Source: CAYMST01 sp964393115 | Lineage (GTDB): Bacteria > Bacteroidota > Bacteroidia > Cytophagales > Cyclobacteriaceae | Direction of reading: 5' to 3' | Assembly: GCA_964393115.1 (NCBI GenBank) | Contig: CAYMST010000091.1 | Span: 1 to 16,773 of the forward strand | Length of the DNA: 16,773 nucleotides | Shown: one piece after another, positions 6,620 through 14,241 of the stretch | How the letters are laid out: every line of letters begins with the position of its first letter | Position numbering within the stretch: position 1 is the stretch's first letter | Program-made: the position numbers and the translations under genes | Notes under the pieces: model-generated | What the model saw: only the letters and a program-made list of their open reading frames with translations | The model's database searches: none | What the model was told of the DNA's origin: nothing

Positions 6620-6659
6620 GATCAAAAATTCTTTCTTATTCCCAGAAGCATTTTTGATC
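6620..6659. repeat. 10-bp inverted repeat upstream of GH28
   Basis: GATCAAAAAT (6620-6629) and ATTTTTGATC (6650-6659) are perfect reverse complements, 20 bp apart. The spacing puts the arms about three helical turns apart centre to centre, which fits a pair of half-sites for a cooperative regulator. The function is inferred from geometry only. Confidence 0.4.
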
Positions 6660-6858
6660 ATTCTCTTGATTTATCCTTTTTCGGACTGTGATTCACCGAA
6701 GCTTCACACCTGATTCGGGTGATAATTATCTTGTTCAAAGAGAAAAAGATGGTAGCCAACCTAAGTGTGTTGGATAAATTGCTGTGTTACTCGAAAAAAT
6801 AGAACCATCTTGACCTTCGAGGAGGCTACTCGTATGTTTCAGTGGACTAGTTTTGATC

Positions 6859-6885
6859 CTATAGGTAACATGATGTTACCTATAG
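6859..6885. promoter_or_regulatory. 27-bp near-perfect palindrome, likely operator
   Basis: Arms CTATAGGTAACA (6859-6870) and TGTTACCTATAG (6874-6885) are perfect 12-bp reverse complements around TGA. This is the strongest palindrome in the window and sits near the middle of the divergent region. A dimeric DNA-binding protein is the natural reader. The only regulator in view is AraC-type, and such proteins usually bind direct repeats, so another regulator encoded elsewhere (for example LacI or GntR type) may bind here. Confidence 0.6.
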
Positions 6886-6980
6886 TTGAGAGGTTGCTAT
6901 AATAATTGTTTTATTCGTCCGAAAAAAGATAGTCGCCGTTGCGTTTCGGGTGAAGAAAAGTACTTGAGTTGACAATAGGT

Positions 6981-6992
6981 TACTAGAGGTAT
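6981..6992. repeat. 12-bp shared motif, copy 2
   Basis: TACTAGAGGTAT is identical to 4765-4776. Here it overlaps the spacer and -7 region of the partial promoter candidate TTG(6969)...TATTTAAA(6990), so a bound protein could affect transcription. Confidence 0.4.
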
Positions 6993-7032
6993 TTAAAACA
7001 TTGATTTTCAGATATATAAATTGTAACAACCT

Positions 7033-7131
7033 GTGAACCAATTCCAACTAAATAAGTCTACATTTGAAAAGCAGTTAGGTGAATTTATCGAAAATTTAAT
7101 GTCAACAAATAGTGCCAAGGTGCTAAATTAA
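7033..7131 (+). other. 32-codon open frame, possible relic
   Basis: From GTG at 7033 the frame reads VNQFQLNKSTFEKQLGEFI and ends NSAKVLN before TAA. The residue mix is protein-like and could form a helix, but no family is recognised. It could be a gene relic or chance. Confidence 0.15.
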
Positions 7132-7254
7132 ATTACCTCTAACGCCCTAACTAAAACTTATTTTATCAATCAAGAAGCAATCTTGTGTCATCAAAAATGT
7201 GATTCATTGGATATTGCTGACACGTCGAGAGTGGTTCTTAGTAACAAGTAGTAA

Positions 7255-7629
7255 ATGAAATTATTAAACCTAGCATCCATTGCACTAATCATGATTAGTG
7301 TCTTGCTGAGTTCATGTGGTGACGATGAACTAGAGGCAAGCCAACCTACTGTAAGCATGTCCCATATTGTAGATACAACAGGCAGTGTAGCCAACGTATC
7401 CTATTTCGTTTCTGGTCAGGCAGACCATTTTACGGTGATCTCACGAAACCTGTCTAATCCTAGGGCATTGCTGATTAGAATAGGTGGAATTACCTCAGGA
7501 GATACAGTATTGCAGGAATATAGGATTCCTGGTGAGTATGAGAGCTACGTGCTGGCGAGTACGGTCGGTAAATATGGTGAAGATATTAAAAGAGCAGAGT
7601 CTGAGCGTGTGACGTTTGAGATACGATAG
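7255..7629 (+). CDS. Small surface lipoprotein of unknown function
   Basis: A 124-aa lipoprotein. Residues 1-20 are a hydrophobic signal peptide ending in lipobox LLSSC (Cys21). The next residues, GDDELE, match the acidic signal that sends Bacteroidota lipoproteins to the outer face of the outer membrane. The remaining ~95 residues (PTVSMSHIVDTTG, VSYFVSGQADHFTVIS, GEYESYVLAS, ERVTFEIR) have the alternating pattern of one immunoglobulin/PKD-like beta-sandwich. It lies 99 bp upstream of susC on the same strand and is probably in the same operon, in the position where some loci encode an accessory glycan-binding lipoprotein. It is too short to be an enzyme of a known CAZy family. Binding of the target glycan is an inference. 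Confidence 0.7.
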   Translation: MKLLNLASIALIMISVLLSSCGDDELEASQPTVSMSHIVDTTGSVANVSYFVSGQADHFTVISRNLSNPRALLIRIGGITSGDTVLQEYRIPGEYESYVLASTVGKYGEDIKRAESERVTFEIR

Positions 7630-7728
7630 GCTGAATCTCTTCTAACAATAAACAAGGTAGCTGAAATCAGACTGGCCTGTAGGTAGTATTGGTGGAAGTT
7701 TCCGAAGCTAACTTTAAAAACACACATA

Positions 7729-10700
7729 ATGTCAACAAAAATAATATGTACTGCATTGGTAGTCTTGCTATCAATGACACTCCCCTTATGTCTTTTGGCA
7801 TATACAGGAGATAGTGACCCATTGGATGATACAAAGGGTGCCATTTCTGGTAAGGTTACAGATGAGACAGGAGAGACGATTATTGGTGCTTCTGTTACCA
7901 TTAAAAGTAGCGGTAAAGGCACCATTACGGATATCGATGGAGGATTTGCGCTTGATGCGGCTCCCAGCGATATTTTACTGATCTCATTCGTAGGGTATGT
8001 AAAACAAGAAATTCCGGTAGGTAACCGGACGTATTTCGATATTATTTTGAAAGAAGATATCGAAGCGCTGGAAGAGGTCGTCGTCGTAGGATATGGAACG
8101 GTCAAGAAAAGTGATTTGACAGGTTCTGTAGGGCAGATAAAAGGTGAAACGTTAACTAAAATGCCTGTGACTGACGTGAATACAGCGATGCAAGGGAGGA
8201 TTCCAGGAATTAACATCACATTGGGATCAGGAGCAGCTGGTGCGGCTGCGAATGTAAATATCCGGGGTATTGCATCCGCAACGGGAACTTCTGCTCCTTT
8301 GTATGTCGTGGATGGGGTACCACTGGAGCAAGGAGCTGCTAATATTCAGGATATGGGTATTTCCAATATTGAGTCGATAGAAATACTCAAAGATGCTTCT
8401 GCTGGAGCGATATATGGTGCTCGAGCGGCTAACGGGGTGATTTTGATTACCACCAAACGTGGACTGGACGGTAAGACACAGTTTGAGGCCAAGGCATACT
8501 ATGGTGCACAGCAGGTTATCAATAAGTTAGATATGATGTCTTCTATGGAATATAGAGACTTATTGTTGGATTTGGCGCAAGGCGATACCGCTGCTATGCC
8601 TGCTTCCCTTAGAGATCCTAATAACGTAGTGCACAATACGGACTGGCAAGATGAAGTATTCAGAGTAGCGCCTATGCAGAATTATACGCTGTCTGCTTTA
8701 GGAGGAAATAAGAATTCAAAGTTTAGTTTAAACTTAGGATACCTCAAACAAGAAGATATCTTCATTACCGGATACTTTGAGCGGTCTTCGATCTCTGGAA
8801 ACTTTGACTTAACTAAAGGCCGCCTTAAAATAGGAGAGAGTTTAAAACTGGGTTACTCTAGAAAAAGAAACACAGGCGGTAATCTTTGGGGACCGCTCTC
8901 AACACCGGGATATTTCCCTGTCCGTGACCCAAGTAATGAATTAGGAGGCTGGGGTATTCCACCAGCGGGCGATGGTATTGATGTAAATAATCCTGTCGGT
9001 CTTAAACTCAGCACGAATAATGCTAGTGCACGCTTGCGTTTGATTTCCAATACTTACGCACAAGTAGACCTTATTAAGGGAATGAACTTTAGAATCAATT
9101 TTGGAACGGATATTTGGAGTTTCTTTAGTGAGCGGTCATCAGCTCCATTTGAAGTTGGATTTAAAGATCAGGCGTTCACCTCCGCAAGAGAAGACAGAAG
9201 AACAAGCGGTATGTATAACATCGATTATATACTTAACTATTCGAGAGAATTTGGAAAGCATAGCGTCACCGCATTGCTTGGATATAACGTAATGGACCAG
9301 GTGAAGCGAAGAACAACCCTTAGCGCCAGCAATTTACCAACAGGTTTTGACGTGTGGTGGGCTGGTGAAACGGTCACGCCGAACAAAACAGGATCGCGAA
9401 AAACAGAATATGCACTGCTTTCGAGGTTTGGAAGGTTTATCTACAGTTTCGATAGCAGGTACATCGTCACATACAATATACGTCAGGACTTTTCTTCAAA
9501 CTTTTCGAGACAGTTTAGTAATGGTGTATTCCCTTCCGTATCGACGGCATGGAATGTTCATGAAGAAAAATTTGCCTATAACTGGAGTTGGTTGACTCAG
9601 TTGAAAGTCAGAGCTGGTTTTGGTGAATTAGGGTTTGATCAAATTCCAGAATATCGATATTCAGGTTTGGTAAGCTTAAATTCAAATTATGTATTTGATA
9701 ATGCGGAGACAACAGGATACGCTCAAACGGAATTTGGAACGCCAGATATTCGTTGGGAATCGAGTATCACCAGAAACATAGGGATTGATGTTGGACTATT
9801 CGATAACAAATTGACATTGAGTGGAGACTTGTTTGGACGAAGACGTGAAAACATGTTAGTAGCAAAGCCAATACCTTCTTCTTCAGGCTCAACAGACGCT
9901 CCGTTTGTCAATGCAGGTACCTTGGAGGTTAAAGGGTTTGAATTCAGTGCTTCCTACCAGAACGAGACCTCATGGGGGCTGAGATATGACATTGGCGGTA
10001 ACATCTCTTCTGCAAGTAATAAAGTAATATCATTGGGAGGAGGAGAGCCGATCGTAGATGGTGAGACCGTATTGGGTAGTACTGCCACGACGCTTACAGA
10101 AGAAGGGAGCGAAATAGGAGCTTTCTTTGGCTACGTAGCGGATGGCATTTGGCAAGAGTCTGATACTTCAGGTTATTTGAACAATTACAATACATATCAA
10201 GGATACAATCCAGGGGATGTACGTTATAAAGATATCAACGGTGATGGAACAATCAACTCTGATGATAGGGTAGTGATTGGATCGCCAAACCCAGATTTTA
10301 CGTATGGTCTTAACATCGATTTAGGGTATAAGAATTTTGACTTATCAGCGTTCTTCCAAGGAGTTCAGGGAGTCGATGTCTATAATATCTTCGGTATTGT
10401 GTATTCAGGGATGATCTGGAACTATAACCAGGTGACAGATAACCTAAATAGATATACACCGGAAAACCCTTCTGAAACTATTCCGTCCAACACCGGAAAT
10501 CGACGAAACGTACTGCCTTCCACCCGTTGGATTGAGGATGGTTCGTATTTAAGGTTGAAGAACATCCAAATAGGTTATTCTGTACCAGCTAAGATCATTG
10601 AGAGCCTTGGGATCTCGAGAGCAAGGATTTATGTCAGTGGACAAAACGTCTTTACTTGGACCAAGTTCAGAGGATATGATCCTGAGGTAGGGTCTTCCAA

Positions 10701-10800
10701 AAACCCAAGTGATGAGGGAGCTCAACTAACACGCAACGTGTATACAGGTGCATATCCTCAACCGAAAGTGTTTTTAGCGGGTGTTCAAATCAACTTCTAA
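7729..10800 (+). CDS. susC: SusC/RagA-family TonB-linked outer membrane transporter
   Basis: A 1023-aa TonB-dependent transporter that imports oligosaccharides through the outer membrane together with SusD. A signal peptide covers residues 1-24. Residues ~38-109 are a carboxypeptidase-regulatory-like domain (GAISGKVTDETGETIIGASV ... ISFVGY). The SusC signature EEVVVVGYGTVKKSDLTG (115-132) leads into the plug (~125-247: MQGRIPGI, NIRGIAS, PLYVVDGVPL, SIEILKDASAGAIYGARAAN, GVILITTKRG). The rest is the 22-stranded barrel, with the typical DINGDGTINSDDRVVIG near the C-terminal third and a final strand ending in Phe (GVQINF). Length and order are normal and no frameshift is seen. There are 12 bp between its stop and the susD ATG, so they are co-transcribed. 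The substrate cannot be read from the sequence. Confidence 0.97.
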   Translation: MSTKIICTALVVLLSMTLPLCLLAYTGDSDPLDDTKGAISGKVTDETGETIIGASVTIKSSGKGTITDIDGGFALDAAPSDILLISFVGYVKQEIPVGNRTYFDIILKEDIEALEEVVVVGYGTVKKSDLTGSVGQIKGETLTKMPVTDVNTAMQGRIPGINITLGSGAAGAAANVNIRGIASATGTSAPLYVVDGVPLEQGAANIQDMGISNIESIEILKDASAGAIYGARAANGVILITTKRGLDGKTQFEAKAYYGAQQVINKLDMMSSMEYRDLLLDLAQGDTAAMPASLRDPNNVVHNTDWQDEVFRVAPMQNYTLSALGGNKNSKFSLNLGYLKQEDIFITGYFERSSISGNFDLTKGRLKIGESLKLGYSRKRNTGGNLWGPLSTPGYFPVRDPSNELGGWGIPPAGDGIDVNNPVGLKLSTNNASARLRLISNTYAQVDLIKGMNFRINFGTDIWSFFSERSSAPFEVGFKDQAFTSAREDRRTSGMYNIDYILNYSREFGKHSVTALLGYNVMDQVKRRTTLSASNLPTGFDVWWAGETVTPNKTGSRKTEYALLSRFGRFIYSFDSRYIVTYNIRQDFSSNFSRQFSNGVFPSVSTAWNVHEEKFAYNWSWLTQLKVRAGFGELGFDQIPEYRYSGLVSLNSNYVFDNAETTGYAQTEFGTPDIRWESSITRNIGIDVGLFDNKLTLSGDLFGRRRENMLVAKPIPSSSGSTDAPFVNAGTLEVKGFEFSASYQNETSWGLRYDIGGNISSASNKVISLGGGEPIVDGETVLGSTATTLTEEGSEIGAFFGYVADGIWQESDTSGYLNNYNTYQGYNPGDVRYKDINGDGTINSDDRVVIGSPNPDFTYGLNIDLGYKNFDLSAFFQGVQGVDVYNIFGIVYSGMIWNYNQVTDNLNRYTPENPSETIPSNTGNRRNVLPSTRWIEDGSYLRLKNIQIGYSVPAKIIESLGISRARIYVSGQNVFTWTKFRGYDPEVGSSKNPSDEGAQLTRNVYTGAYPQPKVFLAGVQINF

Positions 10801-10812
10801 GCTTTGAAAATC

Positions 10813-12429
10813 ATGAATAAACTTAATTTCACATATATCATATTACTCTTCGTGCTCTTCACATCATGTGACGAAGAGTTTGTAGAGAAGCAGAATCCTA
10901 ATGCTCCGACTGGTGATGCCTATATATTTAACCGTCAGGATGCAGAGAAAGCTTTGGCGGCGGCCTATTCTAAGCTACAGTCGACGGGTCTATATGCCAA
11001 CAAGTATTTGGGTTTGGTATCGAGTAAATCAGACTTATTTTATGGGGCTCCTGATAAGCCTTGGTATTCTGATATAGCCACATTCACCCGGACTGCAGCG
11101 GAGGAAGAAGGCAATGAATATACATTTATCAATATGTATCAGGGCATTTGGAGAGCCAATCAGGTCATCGGACGATTAGCAGATTTTGATTTTGGGCCTA
11201 GTTCATCTGTAGATGTCAATGGGAACGAAATTTCTTATGAGAAGCTCTTTATTGCGGAGGCAACTTTTTTGAAAGGGTTTTATTATTTCGAGGCACTCAA
11301 TTACTATGGTAAAATAATTCCTAAAGATGTATTGCCGAGTACGACAGATGATTTTTATGATGAATTCATCCCAACAAAGACAGAGGCCTATGCCTATATC
11401 GCAAACCTATTTGAGACAGCAGCTGCTGATCTACCCATTTCGAATGTGAATGGTAGAGTGACCAGAGGAACAGCGTTGGCTTATTTGGGTAAATTGAACC
11501 TTTACTGGGCAGCAGAAGATCAGTCAAAATATGCGGATGCGTTAACAGCATTCGAAGAGGTGTTAAGACCAGAATATGGTTATGCGCTTACAACAGACTG
11601 GATGGATAACTTCACAGAAGTGAATGAATATAATTCAGAGTCCATTTTTGAAATAGGATTTTTAGTAACTGATGAAGGATTAGGATCAAGCTGGAAACCA
11701 GATGATGATGATGACACGCAAAGAGATGAGAGCAACTCTCAAGAGCAGATTTTTGGACCACTTCCAGGTCATATAGTGGGTGGTGCTCCGCATGCAGGCT
11801 GGGCAGAAGGGTTTCCTTCGAGAAAACTGTTAGATATGTTTGAACCTGGAGATCCACGCAGGAAAATGGGAATCATTTCACCTGGAGATACCATATGGCA
11901 AAACTACATCTTAGGGATGCACGAAGCCGCTACAGATATTCAGGATGCTCGAAACAACATTTTTGCAAAATGGCTAAGAGCAAATGAAAATGATCATGGT
12001 AGTCTTCGGGATTCAGAGATCAATAGACGAGTTATGAGACTTGCGGATGTATATTTGATGTATGCAGAATGTTTGATGAAAGAGAACCGTGGTGCTGAAG
12101 CGGTAGAGTATATTAACCGTGTGCGTAGACGAGTGGGAGCGGCTCCTGGCAACGCAGATTTTCCAGAGTTGGCAACCAATATTACTACGGATTCTATTTA
12201 CAAAGCTATAATCCACGAGCGGGCTGTAGAATTATTTTTTGAGGGACAGCGGTTTTATGACTTGATGAGATGGTCTAAAGATCCTAACGTTCCCACAGAT
12301 CCTATGGCAATTGTGAAGACAGCTCATCCATTATTTCAAGAAAACAAACATGAAGTGGCTCCGATTCCACAACGTGAGTTAGATACCAATTCGCAATTAT
12401 CCAACGCCGACCAAAACCCAGGTTATTAA
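10813..12429 (+). CDS. susD: SusD/RagB-family glycan-binding lipoprotein
   Basis: A 538-aa outer-membrane lipoprotein that forms the lid of the SusC transporter and binds glycan. ATG at 10813 (MNKLNFTYII) is preferred over a TTG nine bases upstream, because it gives a clean signal peptide with Cys19 (LFTSC) followed by DEE, an acidic surface-export signal. SusD features include the N-terminal NPNAPTGDAY and helical TPR-like parts: the DAEKALAAAYSKLQ helix, WRANQVIGRL, EATFLKGFYYFEALNYYG, RGTALAYLGKLNLYWA, MRLADVYLMYAECLM, EAVEYINRVRRR and the C-terminal IIHERAVELFFEGQRFYDLMRW. Length is usual for the family. A stable stem-loop (12441-12466) follows the stop. Confidence 0.97.
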   Translation: MNKLNFTYIILLFVLFTSCDEEFVEKQNPNAPTGDAYIFNRQDAEKALAAAYSKLQSTGLYANKYLGLVSSKSDLFYGAPDKPWYSDIATFTRTAAEEEGNEYTFINMYQGIWRANQVIGRLADFDFGPSSSVDVNGNEISYEKLFIAEATFLKGFYYFEALNYYGKIIPKDVLPSTTDDFYDEFIPTKTEAYAYIANLFETAAADLPISNVNGRVTRGTALAYLGKLNLYWAAEDQSKYADALTAFEEVLRPEYGYALTTDWMDNFTEVNEYNSESIFEIGFLVTDEGLGSSWKPDDDDDTQRDESNSQEQIFGPLPGHIVGGAPHAGWAEGFPSRKLLDMFEPGDPRRKMGIISPGDTIWQNYILGMHEAATDIQDARNNIFAKWLRANENDHGSLRDSEINRRVMRLADVYLMYAECLMKENRGAEAVEYINRVRRRVGAAPGNADFPELATNITTDSIYKAIIHERAVELFFEGQRFYDLMRWSKDPNVPTDPMAIVKTAHPLFQENKHEVAPIPQRELDTNSQLSNADQNPGY

Positions 12430-12440
12430 TAGTAGTTACA

Positions 12441-12466
12441 GCGGTGACTACTACGGTAGTCATCGC
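12441..12466 (+). terminator. Intercistronic stem-loop with a UACG tetraloop
   Basis: GCGGTGACTAC pairs with GTAGTCATCGC around TACG, giving an 11-bp stem with one G-U pair. The loop is closed by C and G, making the very stable cUACGg form. It starts 11 bp after the susD stop. No U-tract follows, so rather than full termination it may protect the susCD mRNA 3' end and lower expression of the symporter and GH27 genes. A smaller ATAC-CGGT-GTAT hairpin comes right after (12470-12481). Confidence 0.55.
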
Positions 12467-12561
12467 ACTATACCGGTGTATTAAAGATTGTGATCAGAGA
12501 AAGTGAAATAGTCAAATATATAGTTTGACTTAATTGTTCAATACCATTTAATAACTAAAAA

Positions 12562-14181
12562 GTGAATATAGACGCAATTATTGTTGGGGCCTACTTTATA
12601 GTCGTACTGATTGTCAGTTTAGCACTTACTCAGAAATACAAAAAGGCTAGTACTGATGATTTTTTAACTGGCGGCAATCATCTGAACTGGTTTCAGACAG
12701 CCATGACGTTAATTGCCATGATGTTTGATCCTGGTATCATGGGGATTTCAGCCTTAGCGTTTGTTTGGGGTTTTTATGTTATTCAGTGGAATGCTGTAAA
12801 TATCTGGGTAACGAGTTGGTTCGCCGGGATGTTTATTGTTGGGATCTATTGGAGATCTAAGATTACCACTACACCCGAGTATCTGGAGAAAAGGTTTAAC
12901 GTAGTAGCAAGGTCCTTTTTTTCCTTAATCATGGTGGCGATGTTGGTGAGTCTTTTAGCATACGCAGTTTACATGGGAAGCATCTTATTAAATAACTTCC
13001 TGGGATGGAATCTTTGGTTGAACATTGTATTGATCTCTAGTGTAGCCGGCATTTATGTGGTTTTTGGTGGTGTAAGGACCATGTTGACCATGGATGTATT
13101 TCAGGCCGTTTTACTCCTGGTTGCTTTAATTGCTGTAGGAGTTGCAGGGTTTAATTTTGTGGGTGGTTTTGAAGGTATTCGAGCGTTCAATCAAGTGGGG
13201 GATGGTGGCACGCCGCTTAAGAGCTTTATCCCTCCGATGGACTTTATGTGGAATTCCAAGACCTACTTTCCGTTACCTGCAATACCCACTTTTGCGGTGA
13301 TTGCGGGGCTCTCTTGGATCATTTGTAACTTCAGTATGGCGCAGCGATTATTGGCGGCAAAGAACGAGTTACACGCACAGAAAGCATTGATTATGGCCGG
13401 GGTTTTTAATGTTTTCGTATTATTACTAGCCTATACAGCTGGTGTTGCGGTTCGAAAGATGATAGCGGATGGATTATTACCAGATGTGGCACCAGATGAA
13501 GCGTTCATCACATTGCTACTTCATAAGTTTCCTGTGGGGGTAAGAGGCATCTTAATTGTAGGCCTAATAGCGGCACTTCTTTCTACCATAGACGGACTAA
13601 TATCATCTTCTGCCACACTATTAACGCAAGATATTTTTGTTCGGTTTTTCCGAAAAGATGCTACCAAAAAACAAATTAAGGTGGTGTTAATGATCTTTGA
13701 AGGGCTCGTCATTGCATCGATTTTTTTGATAATTCCAGTCTTTTTATCCAGTGATGGTGAAGTAGGGTCTACTCCAGCTTATGAGATTATTCAAAAGTTT
13801 CTGGGAGATGTATTTGGGGTACTAATTGCCATTTATTTATTGGGAATTTTTTTCAAGCGAACAACAAGCAATGGTGTATTGATAGCCATGGCGGTGGGCA
13901 CAGCTCTGGGATTTTATTTGGACATAGCAACCGATATGAACTTTGCCTTAGTTGGTTCAATTCAGTTTACTGTTGTCATGATATTAGGTATTGTGCTAAG
14001 CTGGTTTCAGCCGGCACCTGATATGGCACGTTTACAGAATCTAACGATATGGACCCTTTCAGATGTAAGTGGTCCTTGGATAGGGTTAAAATCTTGGCCG
14101 GGTCTGGTGAGATGGGCTATTGGGTTACCACTAACTTGGTTTACCATTACCGCTATTTGGGAGTGGTATATGAGCAATTGA
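12562..14181 (+). CDS. Sodium/solute symporter (SSS family), probable sugar uptake
   Basis: A 539-aa inner-membrane protein with about 13-14 membrane helices, typical of the sodium:solute symporter family (LeuT-like fold; includes sodium/glucose transporters). Matching features are the first helix DAIIVGAYFIVVLIVSLAL, DFLTGGNHLNW (33-43), YVVFGGVRTMLTMDVFQ (165-181), SMAQRLLAAKNELHAQKA (258-275) and STIDGLISSSATLLTQDIF (341-359), where family members bind sodium through Ser residues. Translation must begin at GTG 12562 or later, since TAA lies two codons before it in frame, and the N-terminal helix needs this start. It sits between susD and the GH27 gene, so the likely cargo is the monosaccharide released there (galactose, arabinose or a uronate). 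The cargo is inference. Confidence 0.9.
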   Translation: MNIDAIIVGAYFIVVLIVSLALTQKYKKASTDDFLTGGNHLNWFQTAMTLIAMMFDPGIMGISALAFVWGFYVIQWNAVNIWVTSWFAGMFIVGIYWRSKITTTPEYLEKRFNVVARSFFSLIMVAMLVSLLAYAVYMGSILLNNFLGWNLWLNIVLISSVAGIYVVFGGVRTMLTMDVFQAVLLLVALIAVGVAGFNFVGGFEGIRAFNQVGDGGTPLKSFIPPMDFMWNSKTYFPLPAIPTFAVIAGLSWIICNFSMAQRLLAAKNELHAQKALIMAGVFNVFVLLLAYTAGVAVRKMIADGLLPDVAPDEAFITLLLHKFPVGVRGILIVGLIAALLSTIDGLISSSATLLTQDIFVRFFRKDATKKQIKVVLMIFEGLVIASIFLIIPVFLSSDGEVGSTPAYEIIQKFLGDVFGVLIAIYLLGIFFKRTTSNGVLIAMAVGTALGFYLDIATDMNFALVGSIQFTVVMILGIVLSWFQPAPDMARLQNLTIWTLSDVSGPWIGLKSWPGLVRWAIGLPLTWFTITAIWEWYMSN

Positions 14182-14241
14182 TTTTAGTTCAGATGAATTA
14201 ACTCCTTGATACTTTCTAGTCAACAAAAATGATGTAGTACA

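Larger units (their letters stand above)
6558..7254. other. 697-bp divergent intergenic region, palindrome-rich
   Basis: This separates the minus-strand enzymes from the plus-strand Sus operon and must hold the promoters for both arms. I see several inverted repeats (6578-6591, 6620-6659, 6859-6885; also TCACCGAA near 6693 facing TTCGGGTGA near 6714), a shared 12-mer (6981-6992) and AT-rich stretches. No clear pair of Bacteroidota -33/-7 boxes was found. The best partial candidate is TTG at 6969 with TATTTAAA at 6990. No convincing full-length gene is present. Confidence 0.6.

Noticed and set aside
7545..8219. 224-codon minus-strand open frame antisense to SusC
   Set aside because: It is the shadow of the conserved SusC N-terminal coding sequence; composition is Ser/Pro/Thr-rich with no family resemblance.
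12519..12527. TATAGTTTG as a -7 promoter box for the symporter
   Set aside because: It has one base too many compared with TAnnTTTG and no TTG lies at the expected distance upstream.
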